Positions 8,844 through 16,435 of a stretch of DNA of 47,710 nt are shown here, one piece after another. This DNA is from Desulfococcaceae bacterium. GTDB taxonomy: Bacteria > Desulfobacterota > Desulfobacteria > Desulfobacterales > Desulfosalsimonadaceae. Position numbers and translations under genes: made by a program. The notes under the pieces are model-generated. The model had not been told where the DNA came from, did not search any database, and was given only the letters and a program-made list of their open reading frames with translations. How positions within the stretch are numbered: position 1 is the stretch's first letter; each line of letters opens with the position of its first letter. The DNA lies in assembly GCA_030145385.1 (NCBI GenBank), contig JAQYVU010000029.1, forward strand, positions 1 to 47,710, in the 5' to 3' direction.

Positions 8844-9290
8844 TTACTCCTCTGTTGCTGATTCAGTTTCTGTGGTTTCGGTTTCCACGGCTTCATCAGA
8901 TGCCTCTTCAGTAGAAGATGTATCTTCAGTTTCCTTTGTTTCCGGTTTTGCTTCCGGTGTGGCTTCCGGTTCATCTTCTACTACCACTAATGACTCGGGA
9001 TCCACGTCTTTGGCAAGCAGTACGGTCATAAACTTCAGAATCCGGTAATCCAGGCGGAAAAGCCGTTCAATCTCATCCACTAAAACACCTTCTCCGCAAT
9101 AATCCAGACGGACAAAACGTCCCTGTTTCTTTTTCCGGATTTCATAGGCAAATTTTCTGGTGCCCCAGTCATCAAACATGATCAGTTTGCCGGCTTCTGA
9201 AATCATCGATTTCAGCTTTTCAAAAATAGAATCCTGATCCGTTTCCGGCGTGTCAGGACCGACAATGAATATTGTCTCGTAATGGTTCAT
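8844..9290 (-). CDS. rpsF: 30S ribosomal protein S6 with long acidic tail
   Basis: A 148-residue S6. The ferredoxin-like core runs [14 protein letters not shown] to [13 protein letters not shown] (about residues 1-100). It is followed by a low-complexity Glu/Thr/Ser-rich tail of over 40 residues ([18 protein letters not shown]...). The start is ATG at 9290, directly behind an excellent AGGAGG site; an in-frame ATG at 9380 would add 30 unconserved residues and is rejected. First gene of the rpsF-rpsR-DUF2232-rplI string. Confidence 0.96.
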   Translation of the reverse strand: MNHYETIFIVGPDTPETDQDSIFEKLKSMISEAGKLIMFDDWGTRKFAYEIRKKKQGRFVRLDYCGEGVLVDEIERLFRLDYRILKFMTVLLAKDVDPESLVVVEDEPEATPEAKPETKETEDTSSTEEASDEAVETETTETESATEE

Positions 9291-9482
9291 GTGTCCTCCT
9301 TTTGGGTGTGAAAGCCCTGTTTTTGTAACAGAGCAAGGATAAAAATAAATATCTATAAAAACTATCTTTTTTAACAACATCCGTAACCGCTGTCAAGCAG
9401 TTTCGAAGTTGCAAAATATATCAAAAAATAAATAAAAAAAGGGTTTTAAGCGATATCGCTTAAAAGCCCCAGTGGTGTGTAT

Positions 9483-9559
9483 TGGTGGGCCGTGAAGGAA
9501 TCGAACCTTCAACCTACTGATTAAGAGTCAGGTGCTCTGCCTAATTGAGCTAACGGCCC
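9483..9559 (-). tRNA. tRNA-Lys (CTT)
   Basis: On the minus strand the gene reads from GGGCCGTTAGCTC to TCACGGCCCACCA. The 7-base-pair acceptor stem GGGCCGT/ACGGCCC, T-arm GGTTCGATTCC and anticodon loop CTCTTAA give anticodon CTT. The CCA end is encoded. It lies between the KptA-like gene and rpsF, all on the minus strand. Confidence 0.95.
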
Positions 9560-9626
9560 ATATATGCAAACTGCAATGAATCAAAAAAAACATCATTTAA
9601 CAATTTGTGTTTTGAATGTCAAATTG

Positions 9627-9680
9627 TTTTTATCGATAAAAAACCTCCCAAAATTTTTATCGATAAAAACCTCCCAAAAA
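9627..9680. repeat. Two tandem copies of a 26-27-base unit with a 16-base palindrome
   Basis: The unit TTTTATCGATAAAAA-CCTCCCAAAA occurs twice back to back (9627-9653 and 9654-9680). Each contains a self-complementary TTTTATCGATAAAA core. On the minus strand each copy presents GGGAGG five to six bases before the palindrome. It lies between the KptA-like stop and tRNA-Lys. Role unknown. Confidence 0.65.
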
Positions 9681-9704
9681 TTGACAGCTTCACTGAGAGG
9701 AGGA

Positions 9705-10487
9705 TTACTGGTCCGGCCAGGAGTGCTTTTTTTCTCTCCGCATCCGTTTTTTATTGTTTTTCCAGCTGGCGTCTTTTTCTTTCTTTTTGTCATTGAACTT
9801 TTTTCCAGCCGGTTTTTCCCCAGGCGGCTTATTCAAGGATAAGGTAAAGGTTCCGGCCTGTGCCTCTTTTTTATAGGCCTCGATGGCGTCTTTCTTTTTA
9901 TCTGGTTTTTTAACGGCCGGCATTTGTTTTGGCAGTGGCGGCCCGGTAAAACAATCTGGGGGAATAAAGTCTGTAAGGTACAGCATGTCTCCTGCATGAA
10001 GGAATTCATATCCCTGTTTCAGCATGTTGCGGACATGGACAGTCAATAAGATGGGCTGATTATCCCTGCGCCGGCCGATCAGTTTTGCCATTTTCTGGTC
10101 TTTGCTGCAAATAACGCTGGCATGCACGGTGGGGCGGATCCCTTTATCCAGCACGGATATATACGATTTATGCTTGATGCAGGCATATAATAATTTTGGC
10201 GGATTATCACATTTAATATAATGATCCAGCCGGCTTCGGTCTATGGCCCGGATGCGGTTTTGATCAACTTCAACGGGCGGGTTATCAAGCATCAGCAGCA
10301 TATCATTAATATGGCTGTTGCGAATATGCCGCCAGCCATCCGTCTCAGTGACTGCCTGGATAAATTCCTTGATTTTGATATAACCGTTATCATTCAAAAC
10401 CAGACCGAATTCATCCGGGTGCCGGCCGAGCACATATGCTGAAAATTTTGCAAACTGCTCTATTTGTTTTTGTCGGTTTATAACCAT
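9705..10487 (-). CDS. Diverged KptA/Tpt1-like RNA 2'-phosphotransferase family protein
   Basis: 260 residues. The first ~190 follow the Tpt1/KptA fold order: a winged-helix part FAKFSAYVLGRHPDEFGL...NDNGYIKIKEFIQA, then RIRAIDRSRL, then PKLLYACIKHKSYISVLDKG, and a final LLTVHVRNML...MLYLTDFIPPD that matches the LEV...GVWLTxxVPP part of true enzymes. True KptA transfers the 2'-phosphate of spliced RNA to NAD. Here IRA-QGHS has become IRAIDRSR, YHGT has become YACI, and LRHKP is altered to LGRHP, so the normal chemistry is doubtful. The last ~65 residues are a Lys-rich basic tail suited to nucleic-acid binding. It is upstream of tRNA-Lys on the same strand. Confidence 0.65.
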   Translation of the reverse strand: MVINRQKQIEQFAKFSAYVLGRHPDEFGLVLNDNGYIKIKEFIQAVTETDGWRHIRNSHINDMLLMLDNPPVEVDQNRIRAIDRSRLDHYIKCDNPPKLLYACIKHKSYISVLDKGIRPTVHASVICSKDQKMAKLIGRRRDNQPILLTVHVRNMLKQGYEFLHAGDMLYLTDFIPPDCFTGPPLPKQMPAVKKPDKKKDAIEAYKKEAQAGTFTLSLNKPPGEKPAGKKFNDKKKEKDASWKNNKKRMRREKKHSWPDQ

Positions 10488-10655
10488 AATTTAACCAGGT
10501 AAAATAGATGTCGTTATACCAAACAGCCCCTTGACCACAGGTGCACCCTCTGATATCGTGACTATCTCTAAAATATTGTTTATGTCAACCAGTTTCGATG
10601 GCTTTGTCGTCTGAACCTGGCTTGTTTCAGGATTAAAAATAGGGAGAAAAGATTT

Positions 10656-11951
10656 ATGAAATCATATCAGAAATCAGGCAATCTGTTCGAGCGTGCCAAA
10701 TTATATATTCCGGGAGGTGTCAACAGTCCGGTGCGTGCCTGCCGGTCCGTGGGAACGGACCCGTTATTTATAGAAAAGGCTTTGGGTTCAAAACTTATCG
10801 ATGCCGATGGCAACGAATATGTTGATTATATTGGTTCCTGGGGTCCGATGATTCTGGGGCACTCTCACCCATCAGTAATAAGCGCTATAGAACAGGTTTT
10901 AAAACGGGGAACCAGTTTTGGCGCGCCGGTGGACCTTGAAGTGGAAATTGCGGAAATGATAATTAATGCAGTTCCTGCAATCGAAAAAGTCCGTATGGTC
11001 AATTCCGGGACAGAAGCGACCATGAGCGCTATTCGCGTGGCCCGGGGAGTTACCGGCAGAAACACCATTGTAAAATTCGACGGATGTTATCACGGACATG
11101 CGGATTCATTTCTGGTTGCTGCCGGATCAGGGGTGGCTACCCTTGGGATTGCCGGAAGTCCGGGAGTTCCGGAAGCGGTAATCCAGCACACCATGTCTTT
11201 GCCATACAATGATATAGAGACTTTTGCATCCGTGATGGATAAATCCGGTGATGCGATTGCAGCCGTTATTGTTGAACCGGTGGCCGGAAATATGGGACTG
11301 GTGCCCCCGGCAAAAGGATTTCTTGAAAGTTTGCGCAAAGAAACAGCAAAGCACGGCAGTCTGCTGATTTTTGATGAAGTGATGACCGGATTCAGGGTTT
11401 CTTCCGGCGGTGCCCAGAAATTGTACAATATTGAACCGGACATGTCCTGTTTTGGAAAAATTGTCGGCGGCGGTCTGCCCGTGGGTGCATATGGCGGCAG
11501 GAAAGATATCATGTCCCAGGTCGCGCCGGAAGGACCTGTCTATCAGGCCGGAACACTTTCTGGAAACCCGCTTGCTATGGCTGCGGGGATTGCCACGCTC
11601 AGGGAAATCGGGAAACCGGGTTTTTATGAAGCTTTGGAAAAATCTTCCGCCCGCCTGGCGAACGGCCTTGAGCAGGCAGCTGTCAATGCCGGGGCAAAGG
11701 CAGTGGTCAACCGTGTCGGGTCGATGGTTGGAATTTTCCTTACCGATCAGCCGGTTAAAAATTTTAACGATGCCAAAACTTCGGATCTGGACAAGTTTGC
11801 CGCATATTATCGGAAGATGCTTGAACGGGGAATATATCTGGCGCCGTCCCAGTTTGAATCCCTGTTTGTCTCAGCCGCGCATTCTGACCAGGATATTGAT
11901 GATACTGTTTCGGCGGCAGAATCCGTATTAAAAGAACTGAGTGCTTCATAG
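10656..11951 (+). CDS. hemL: Glutamate-1-semialdehyde 2,1-aminomutase
   Basis: This PLP enzyme converts glutamate-1-semialdehyde into 5-aminolevulinate in the C5 tetrapyrrole pathway. It is 431 residues, the family length. Characteristic motifs are [16 protein letters not shown] (residues 18-33), [36 protein letters not shown] and the PLP lysine K268 in [20 protein letters not shown] at 10656 has GGGAG 8-12 bases upstream. About 170 bases separate it from the divergent KptA-like gene. It precedes mpl by 51 bases. Confidence 0.97.
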   Translation: MKSYQKSGNLFERAKLYIPGGVNSPVRACRSVGTDPLFIEKALGSKLIDADGNEYVDYIGSWGPMILGHSHPSVISAIEQVLKRGTSFGAPVDLEVEIAEMIINAVPAIEKVRMVNSGTEATMSAIRVARGVTGRNTIVKFDGCYHGHADSFLVAAGSGVATLGIAGSPGVPEAVIQHTMSLPYNDIETFASVMDKSGDAIAAVIVEPVAGNMGLVPPAKGFLESLRKETAKHGSLLIFDEVMTGFRVSSGGAQKLYNIEPDMSCFGKIVGGGLPVGAYGGRKDIMSQVAPEGPVYQAGTLSGNPLAMAAGIATLREIGKPGFYEALEKSSARLANGLEQAAVNAGAKAVVNRVGSMVGIFLTDQPVKNFNDAKTSDLDKFAAYYRKMLERGIYLAPSQFESLFVSAAHSDQDIDDTVSAAESVLKELSAS

Positions 11952-12002
11952 CGGTTTTTAGATGAAATCATATAATTACAATTAGGATACGCAGCCAACG
12001 AT

Positions 12003-13421
12003 ATGACCAGTCATAATTTGATACCGGAAAATGTAAGAACCATTCATTTGATTGCGGTTTGCGGAACAGGGATGGGCGCGCTTGCCTGTATGCTCAAAGA
12101 TCTGGGCTATGCGGTGACCGGTTCTGATGCCAATGTTTATCCTCCCATGAGCACGTTTTTGCTGGGCAAGGGGGTTTCTGTTTTTGAAGGTTTTGACGCG
12201 CAAAACCTGGCATACAAACCGGATCTTGTGGTTGTCGGCAATGCGGTTCGCAAGGACAACCCGGAGGCGGTAAAGCTCAACGAGATGGCGTTGAATTTCT
12301 GCTCCATGCCCCAGGCGCTGAATCATTTTGTTGTGGCTGGCAAGAAAGCATTGCTGGTAACCGGGACCCACGGCAAAACAACTACATCATCCATGCTGGC
12401 CTGGATTCTATATGTAGCCGGTCTGGATCCGTCATTTATGATCGGCGGCATCCTTCTTGATTTTGACGGCAACTACCGGCTGGGAAACGGCGGGTATGTG
12501 GTACTCGAAGGGGATGAATATGATACGGCCTATTTTGACAAGCAGTCAAAATTTTTACACTTTGATCCCCATGTTGCCATATTGACCAGCGTCGAGTTCG
12601 ACCATGCGGATATTTTTAATGATTTGTCGCATGTTAAAAAAACATTTGATCGTTTTATCAATAATATGTCAAAGCAGAATCACCTGATCGCCTATGATCA
12701 GGATGAAAATATTGATGAGCTGCTGGCTGGTAAGAATACCAATATTGATCGATACGGTCAGCAGGACGGTTCGCAGTGGCGGATCAGCCGTGCAGAGGTG
12801 CAGCTGCCCTGGAACTGGTTTGAAATTATGCAAAACGGCAAGGTGTATGGTGAATTTAAGATGAAAATGCCCGGGGCGCATAACCGCTTAAACGCCCTTG
12901 CGGCCGCTGCAGCAGCCCATCAGCTGGGGATTTCACCGGATGTAATCGCCAAGGCGTTTGAAACCTATTCCGGAGTGAAGCGGCGGCAGGAAGTCCGGGG
13001 CGTTAAAAATGGCGTGACCGTGATCGATGATTTTGCCCATCATCCCACGGCGGTGAAGGAAACCATCAAGGCGATCCGGCCGTTTTATCCGGGAGGCCGC
13101 CTGATTGCCGTATTTGAACCCAGGACCAATACCAGTATGCGCGATATTTTTCAGGATGAATATTCCAACGCTTTTGATATGGCGGATATCGTCTGTATCA
13201 GAAAGCCGCCTTTGCTTGAAAAAATTCCTGTAAACTGCCGGTTTTCTTCGCAAAAGCTGGTTGATGATCTCAAAAGAAAAGAAATAGATGCGGCTTATTT
13301 CCCGGATACGGATTCGATTATTGATTTTGTGGCAGCATCAGCGCAAGGCGGGGATGTGGTGCTGGTAATGTCAAACGGGGGGTTTGATAATATCCACGAA
13401 AGGCTGCTGGAAGAATTATAA
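12003..13421 (+). CDS. mpl: UDP-MurNAc:L-Ala-gamma-D-Glu-meso-DAP ligase (murein recycling)
   Basis: A 472-residue Mur ligase of the Mpl type, which rejoins recycled murein tripeptide to UDP-MurNAc. N-terminal VRTIHLIAVCGTGMGALA (Rossmann) is followed by the P-loop LVTGTHGKTTTSS at residues 118-130, the GDEYDTAYFDKQSKF motif typical of Mpl, and TVIDDFAHHPTAVKET in the C-terminal domain. Length equals the family. ATG at 12003; the nearest purine run AGGA is about 14 bases away. It is on the same strand as hemL and probably the last gene before the terminator at 13654. Confidence 0.95.
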   Translation: MTSHNLIPENVRTIHLIAVCGTGMGALACMLKDLGYAVTGSDANVYPPMSTFLLGKGVSVFEGFDAQNLAYKPDLVVVGNAVRKDNPEAVKLNEMALNFCSMPQALNHFVVAGKKALLVTGTHGKTTTSSMLAWILYVAGLDPSFMIGGILLDFDGNYRLGNGGYVVLEGDEYDTAYFDKQSKFLHFDPHVAILTSVEFDHADIFNDLSHVKKTFDRFINNMSKQNHLIAYDQDENIDELLAGKNTNIDRYGQQDGSQWRISRAEVQLPWNWFEIMQNGKVYGEFKMKMPGAHNRLNALAAAAAAHQLGISPDVIAKAFETYSGVKRRQEVRGVKNGVTVIDDFAHHPTAVKETIKAIRPFYPGGRLIAVFEPRTNTSMRDIFQDEYSNAFDMADIVCIRKPPLLEKIPVNCRFSSQKLVDDLKRKEIDAAYFPDTDSIIDFVAASAQGGDVVLVMSNGGFDNIHERLLEEL

Positions 13422-13500
13422 CTATTTATTTAAATGTCGAAAACCTGGTCCTTTGGGCCAGGTCAGAGATATTGGGCTCTGCCCTGAGCGATGATTTGGT

Positions 13501-13601
13501 TAAATTCTTAATCGTAATCTTTCTCTTAATCATAATCTTTTGGGCGAAAGTCTTTCCTCAAAAGACGGATTAAGATTATGATGATGATTAGGATTATGAA
13601 A
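13501..13601. repeat. AATC-rich direct and inverted repeats
   Basis: TTAATCGTAATC and TTAATCATAATCTTTTG on the left face CAAAAGACGGATTAAGATTATG and GATTAGGATTATG on the right. The arms can pair around a centre near 13550. The preceding bases 13440-13490 hold small CCTGG..CCAGG and GGGC..GCCC hairpins. No gene is seen. Confidence 0.5.
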
Positions 13602-13653
13602 ATTGAGTATTGGTATCATCAATTTAGTAGACCATGCCCTTTGGGCTTAACCC

Positions 13654-13690
13654 AATGCCTGGCCCTCTGGGTCAGGCATTTTTATTTTTT
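13654..13690 (+). terminator. Rho-independent terminator downstream of mpl
   Basis: AATGCCTGGCC-CTCT-GGGTCAGGCATT forms a strong stem, followed by TTTATTTTTT. It overlaps the last codon of the convergent cyclic-nucleotide-domain gene. The T-run is on the plus strand, so it serves mpl. Confidence 0.75.
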
Positions 13691-14166
13691 GAAATTTCGG
13701 CTTTTGCGTCCATCAGTTCTTCAGTGGTTTGTTTCAGCCGGTTGGCCAGGATTTCTGCAAAACCCCTGTATAGCACGTATTTAAATGTCAGCCGGTTTTC
13801 TTCATTCAGGGTGTCAATTTGTGAAGTCCTGACGATCAGGCAGGTCGTTGGGCCGGATGCAAAGACGGAAGCAGACCTTGCAATGCCGGTTACCACACCG
13901 ATTTCTCCGAAAACGTCGCCGGTTCGGCGCAGGATAATCAGTTCCCGGCCTTTTTTTATGACTTTTGCTTTGCCGGTGATCAAATAAAATACCCGGTCAT
14001 CCAGGCTGTCTTCTTCAATAATCATTTCATTTTCCTTGTATGTTCTGACCTCGCTGAATCTCATAAAGGTTTCAAGATCCCGCTCGTTAAAACATTCAAG
14101 CGCCGGAATTTTCTTTAAGTATTGAATGGTTTCCTGGTTATCATTAATGAATCCGGTATCAGTCAT
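13672..14166 (-). CDS. Cyclic nucleotide-binding domain protein (no HTH)
   Basis: A 164-residue protein that is essentially one Crp-type cNMP-binding domain. It begins ETIQYLKKIPALECFNERDL, contains FYLITGKAKVIKKG and GDVFGEIGVVTGIARSASV, the phosphate-binding-cassette position where GE and RSA are kept. There is no DNA-binding domain; the last 30 residues form a charged helix (AEILANRLKQTTEELMDAKAE). It may sense a nucleotide or partner protein; the ligand is unknown. AGGGG precedes the ATG. It lies alone between convergent mpl and the porin-like gene. Confidence 0.85.
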   Translation of the reverse strand: MTDTGFINDNQETIQYLKKIPALECFNERDLETFMRFSEVRTYKENEMIIEEDSLDDRVFYLITGKAKVIKKGRELIILRRTGDVFGEIGVVTGIARSASVFASGPTTCLIVRTSQIDTLNEENRLTFKYVLYRGFAEILANRLKQTTEELMDAKAEISKNKNA

Positions 14167-14269
14167 CGGTTTGCCCCTTTGTTGATTTTATATGATATAT
14201 TTTGGTTTAATATAGTAAAATTAGATTTTAATCAAGGGAATTTAAGATAAGCGACTCTTTTTATGGATA

Positions 14270-14308
14270 AAAAAAAGCATGGCCGTAAATCGGCCATGCT
14301 TTTTTTAA
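14270..14308 (-). terminator. Strong terminator after porin-like gene
   Basis: AAAAAGCATGGCCG-TAAAT-CGGCCATGCTTTTT is a perfect hairpin flanked by A- and T-runs, so it can work on both strands. It sits 18 bases past the stop of the minus-strand porin-like gene and upstream of the cNMP gene. Confidence 0.9.
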
Positions 14309-14325
14309 AATAGAAATTCAGATGA

Positions 14326-15660
14326 TTAGAATTTTAAATTTGTTTCAATAAAAACTTCGTATGCATCATCATCAGTTAAAAAGGCGTCGCCCGGATCGAT
14401 CATCGCGGCATAGACTGCAAAAGACAGATTCTTTGAGTATCCGTATTTGGCCTGAAGTTGATAATAGTCACCGAAATCATCGTCATTTTTAACTTTTAAC
14501 CCGGTAGCAGGATCAATATAATCCGGTTCTTCAACAGTGAGCAGCCCATAGGTAAATTTTGCCGACAGGTTGCTTGTCAGCTGGGCACCAATGCCGGCGC
14601 TAGCCATGGATATGTTGGAATACGCGGCTTCGCCTGTTACGCTGCTGCCTTCAGCCCAGTTAGGATCATAGCTATTGATTGCGTTATACCCAGGAGCGAC
14701 AGCTTCAAGCTGAACATATTTCCAGGCAAGCAGATCGCCGAACTGGGGCCATCCGCCGTAAAATACATCCCATCTTTCCTTGTCGTCAGTATCCGGGTCA
14801 TCACCTTCCAGGGCCATATAGCCGCAGAAAAGTCGTGGGGTCATCGGCGCATCTTTTAAGGTGAACCCGGCATCCAGTTTGTACCCCATGGAATCCTGGT
14901 CAATATTGGCATCATCATTGAAATAACCCATCTGATAGGCAAATTCACCGGAATAGTCCAGGCCGTTTTCGAATTTGTCTGACAGGCGAAGGCCGACCAT
15001 CCAGATGTCTTTGCTGAGGGCTTCATCGCGGCGATTCAATGTGTAAATTTCCTGTTTCCCTTTTTCAGAACCCATCACCGGGCAGTGAGCTGTAAGGTAA
15101 ACACCGCCTAAAGTGATGTCATCTTCAGATCTGTCGTCTCTTGAATTTTCCTCGTCTTTAACATAAAATGTATCCAGAACAGCTTTGTCGCCAAGGGGAA
15201 TGGACAGTTTGGCACCGTCAAAATAAAGGCTGGTGGATGCAAACTGGGAATTGCCGTCAAAAAGGACAAATCCGGACCCGTACATCAGGTTCATTCGACC
15301 GGCCTGGAATGTCATATTGGATCCAAAGAAATCTTTTACTGTGATGAAGGCATTGTCAACAAAGACTTTATTGCTGGTATTGTCTCCCGCATCAGAAATA
15401 CCATTTCCATAGGTCTGATTGGACAGGCGGACAAACCCGGAGATATCATCACTGACTTTTGCTTTGGCAAAAATCCGGGTCCGCAGACGAAATGTCTCCC
15501 AATTATCTACATCAACTTTGTCGTTAAAATCCCACATATTGTTCATCTGGTACCATCTGAACCGCACGTCACCACCCATTTCAAGGTTGTCCGTCCAATT
15601 TGCGGCAACCGCAGGTGTGCATAAAAACAGCACTAAAAATAAAATCATCAACTTCTTCAT
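14326..15660 (-). CDS. Outer-membrane beta-barrel porin-like protein
   Basis: 444 residues with a clear signal peptide (MKKLMILFLVLFLCTPAVAA, cleavage near residue 20). The mature part alternates hydrophobic and polar residues in many short strands and ends NLKF, a typical C-terminal aromatic outer-membrane sorting signal. GDVRFRWYQMNNMWDFNDKVD and LRTRIFAKAKVSDDISGFVRL resemble the alginate-export/porin superfamily of Desulfobacterota. Substrate unknown; a general anion or sugar porin is plausible. ATG at 15660 has GGAGGG seven bases upstream. Terminator follows immediately. Confidence 0.8.
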   Translation of the reverse strand: MKKLMILFLVLFLCTPAVAANWTDNLEMGGDVRFRWYQMNNMWDFNDKVDVDNWETFRLRTRIFAKAKVSDDISGFVRLSNQTYGNGISDAGDNTSNKVFVDNAFITVKDFFGSNMTFQAGRMNLMYGSGFVLFDGNSQFASTSLYFDGAKLSIPLGDKAVLDTFYVKDEENSRDDRSEDDITLGGVYLTAHCPVMGSEKGKQEIYTLNRRDEALSKDIWMVGLRLSDKFENGLDYSGEFAYQMGYFNDDANIDQDSMGYKLDAGFTLKDAPMTPRLFCGYMALEGDDPDTDDKERWDVFYGGWPQFGDLLAWKYVQLEAVAPGYNAINSYDPNWAEGSSVTGEAAYSNISMASAGIGAQLTSNLSAKFTYGLLTVEEPDYIDPATGLKVKNDDDFGDYYQLQAKYGYSKNLSFAVYAAMIDPGDAFLTDDDAYEVFIETNLKF

Positions 15661-16174
15661 TCGTTTCCCTCCATTTTCTTGGTTAGTAAAATGCTTACAG
15701 TATTAAAAAAACATTATGTTTGCTTGTTTAATCCTATGCATCGGGCGGATAGCCCCTTTGAATCGGTGATTTGAATAAATTGCGGGCGGGAATGGGCGGC
15801 AGAAAGTTAAGATCATTTGTCAGAAAAAAAATCAAAAACATCATTTTGGCAATGCCTCCCCCCTGGAGGATTTTAGATCACAAGGTGTAATGAGTTATGT
15901 GTATTTTTTTATTGATAACTGATGCCAAAAAAAAGATTGGATACTGGCTCCAATCCTTTTTAAGTTTAACCGGCGTTTAATTTTATTTTCAATTTACTTC
16001 CAGTTGCCTGTGTCGTATCTGTCTGAAATATTAATATAATACAACTCTATCGATTTTAGGATATATTAAATTTATTGTTATTTAGCATAATTAAATTAAA
16101 TTGTCAAACGGAGACTTGACCCCTATCTGCTTTTTGATTTTTGTTGCAAGCGGTATGTGGTGGCTTTTAATAAT
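15661..16174. other. Intergenic region with orphan hairpin and porin promoter
   Basis: 514 AT-rich bases without a convincing gene. The part next to 15661 must hold the porin promoter. AAAAGATTGG-atactggct-CCAATCCTTTTT at 15931-15962 is a terminator-like hairpin with T/A runs on both sides that does not follow any annotated gene, suggesting an unannotated short transcript on one strand. CCTCCCCCCTGGAGG at 15857-15871 is a small palindrome. Confidence 0.45.
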
Positions 16175-16340
16175 GATGGCTTCGTAAAAAGTCCAAATTC
16201 TGTGTTGCGCTTCATTCTTCGTTTCTTCATGGTACGCTAAGTACAAATCATCACTCAGAATTTGCGCGCCTTGCCAATTTTATAAGAATGGTGGAGCTTT
16301 TTTCTTTGCCATCGGAATCTGACTTTTTACGAGACCGTCA
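16175..16340. mobile_element. MITE-like element with GTAAAAAGTC ends
   Basis: Terminal inverted repeats GATGGCTTCGTAAAAAGTC (16175-16193) and GACTTTTTACGAGACCGTC (16321-16339) enclose non-coding DNA. Read on the minus strand it contains GGCAAGGCGCGC, a central GTACTTAGCGTACC and GCGCAACACAG. Its right end matches the end of the element at 38417 (GACTTTTTACGA). It lies downstream of the fadD-type gene. No transposase. Confidence 0.75.
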
Positions 16341-16435
16341 ATAATGCAGCTTGCAGAACTTTCTCAGGGCGTGAAATCGATTGGCCGCATTATAGCCGGA
16401 AGCATCTGATATGTGAAAAAACAGGAATCTATTTA

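Noticed and set aside
8587-9048. 153-residue plus-strand ORF opposite rpsR and rpsF
   Set aside because: Ser/Val-rich product is the antisense of the S6 acidic tail; no independent support.
9483-9680. tRNA-Lys as an integration site with att repeats
   Set aside because: The neighbouring repeats share no sequence with the tRNA 3' end, and no integrase is present.
11410-11931. 173-residue plus-strand ORF within hemL
   Set aside because: Out-of-frame shadow of a full-length conserved gene.
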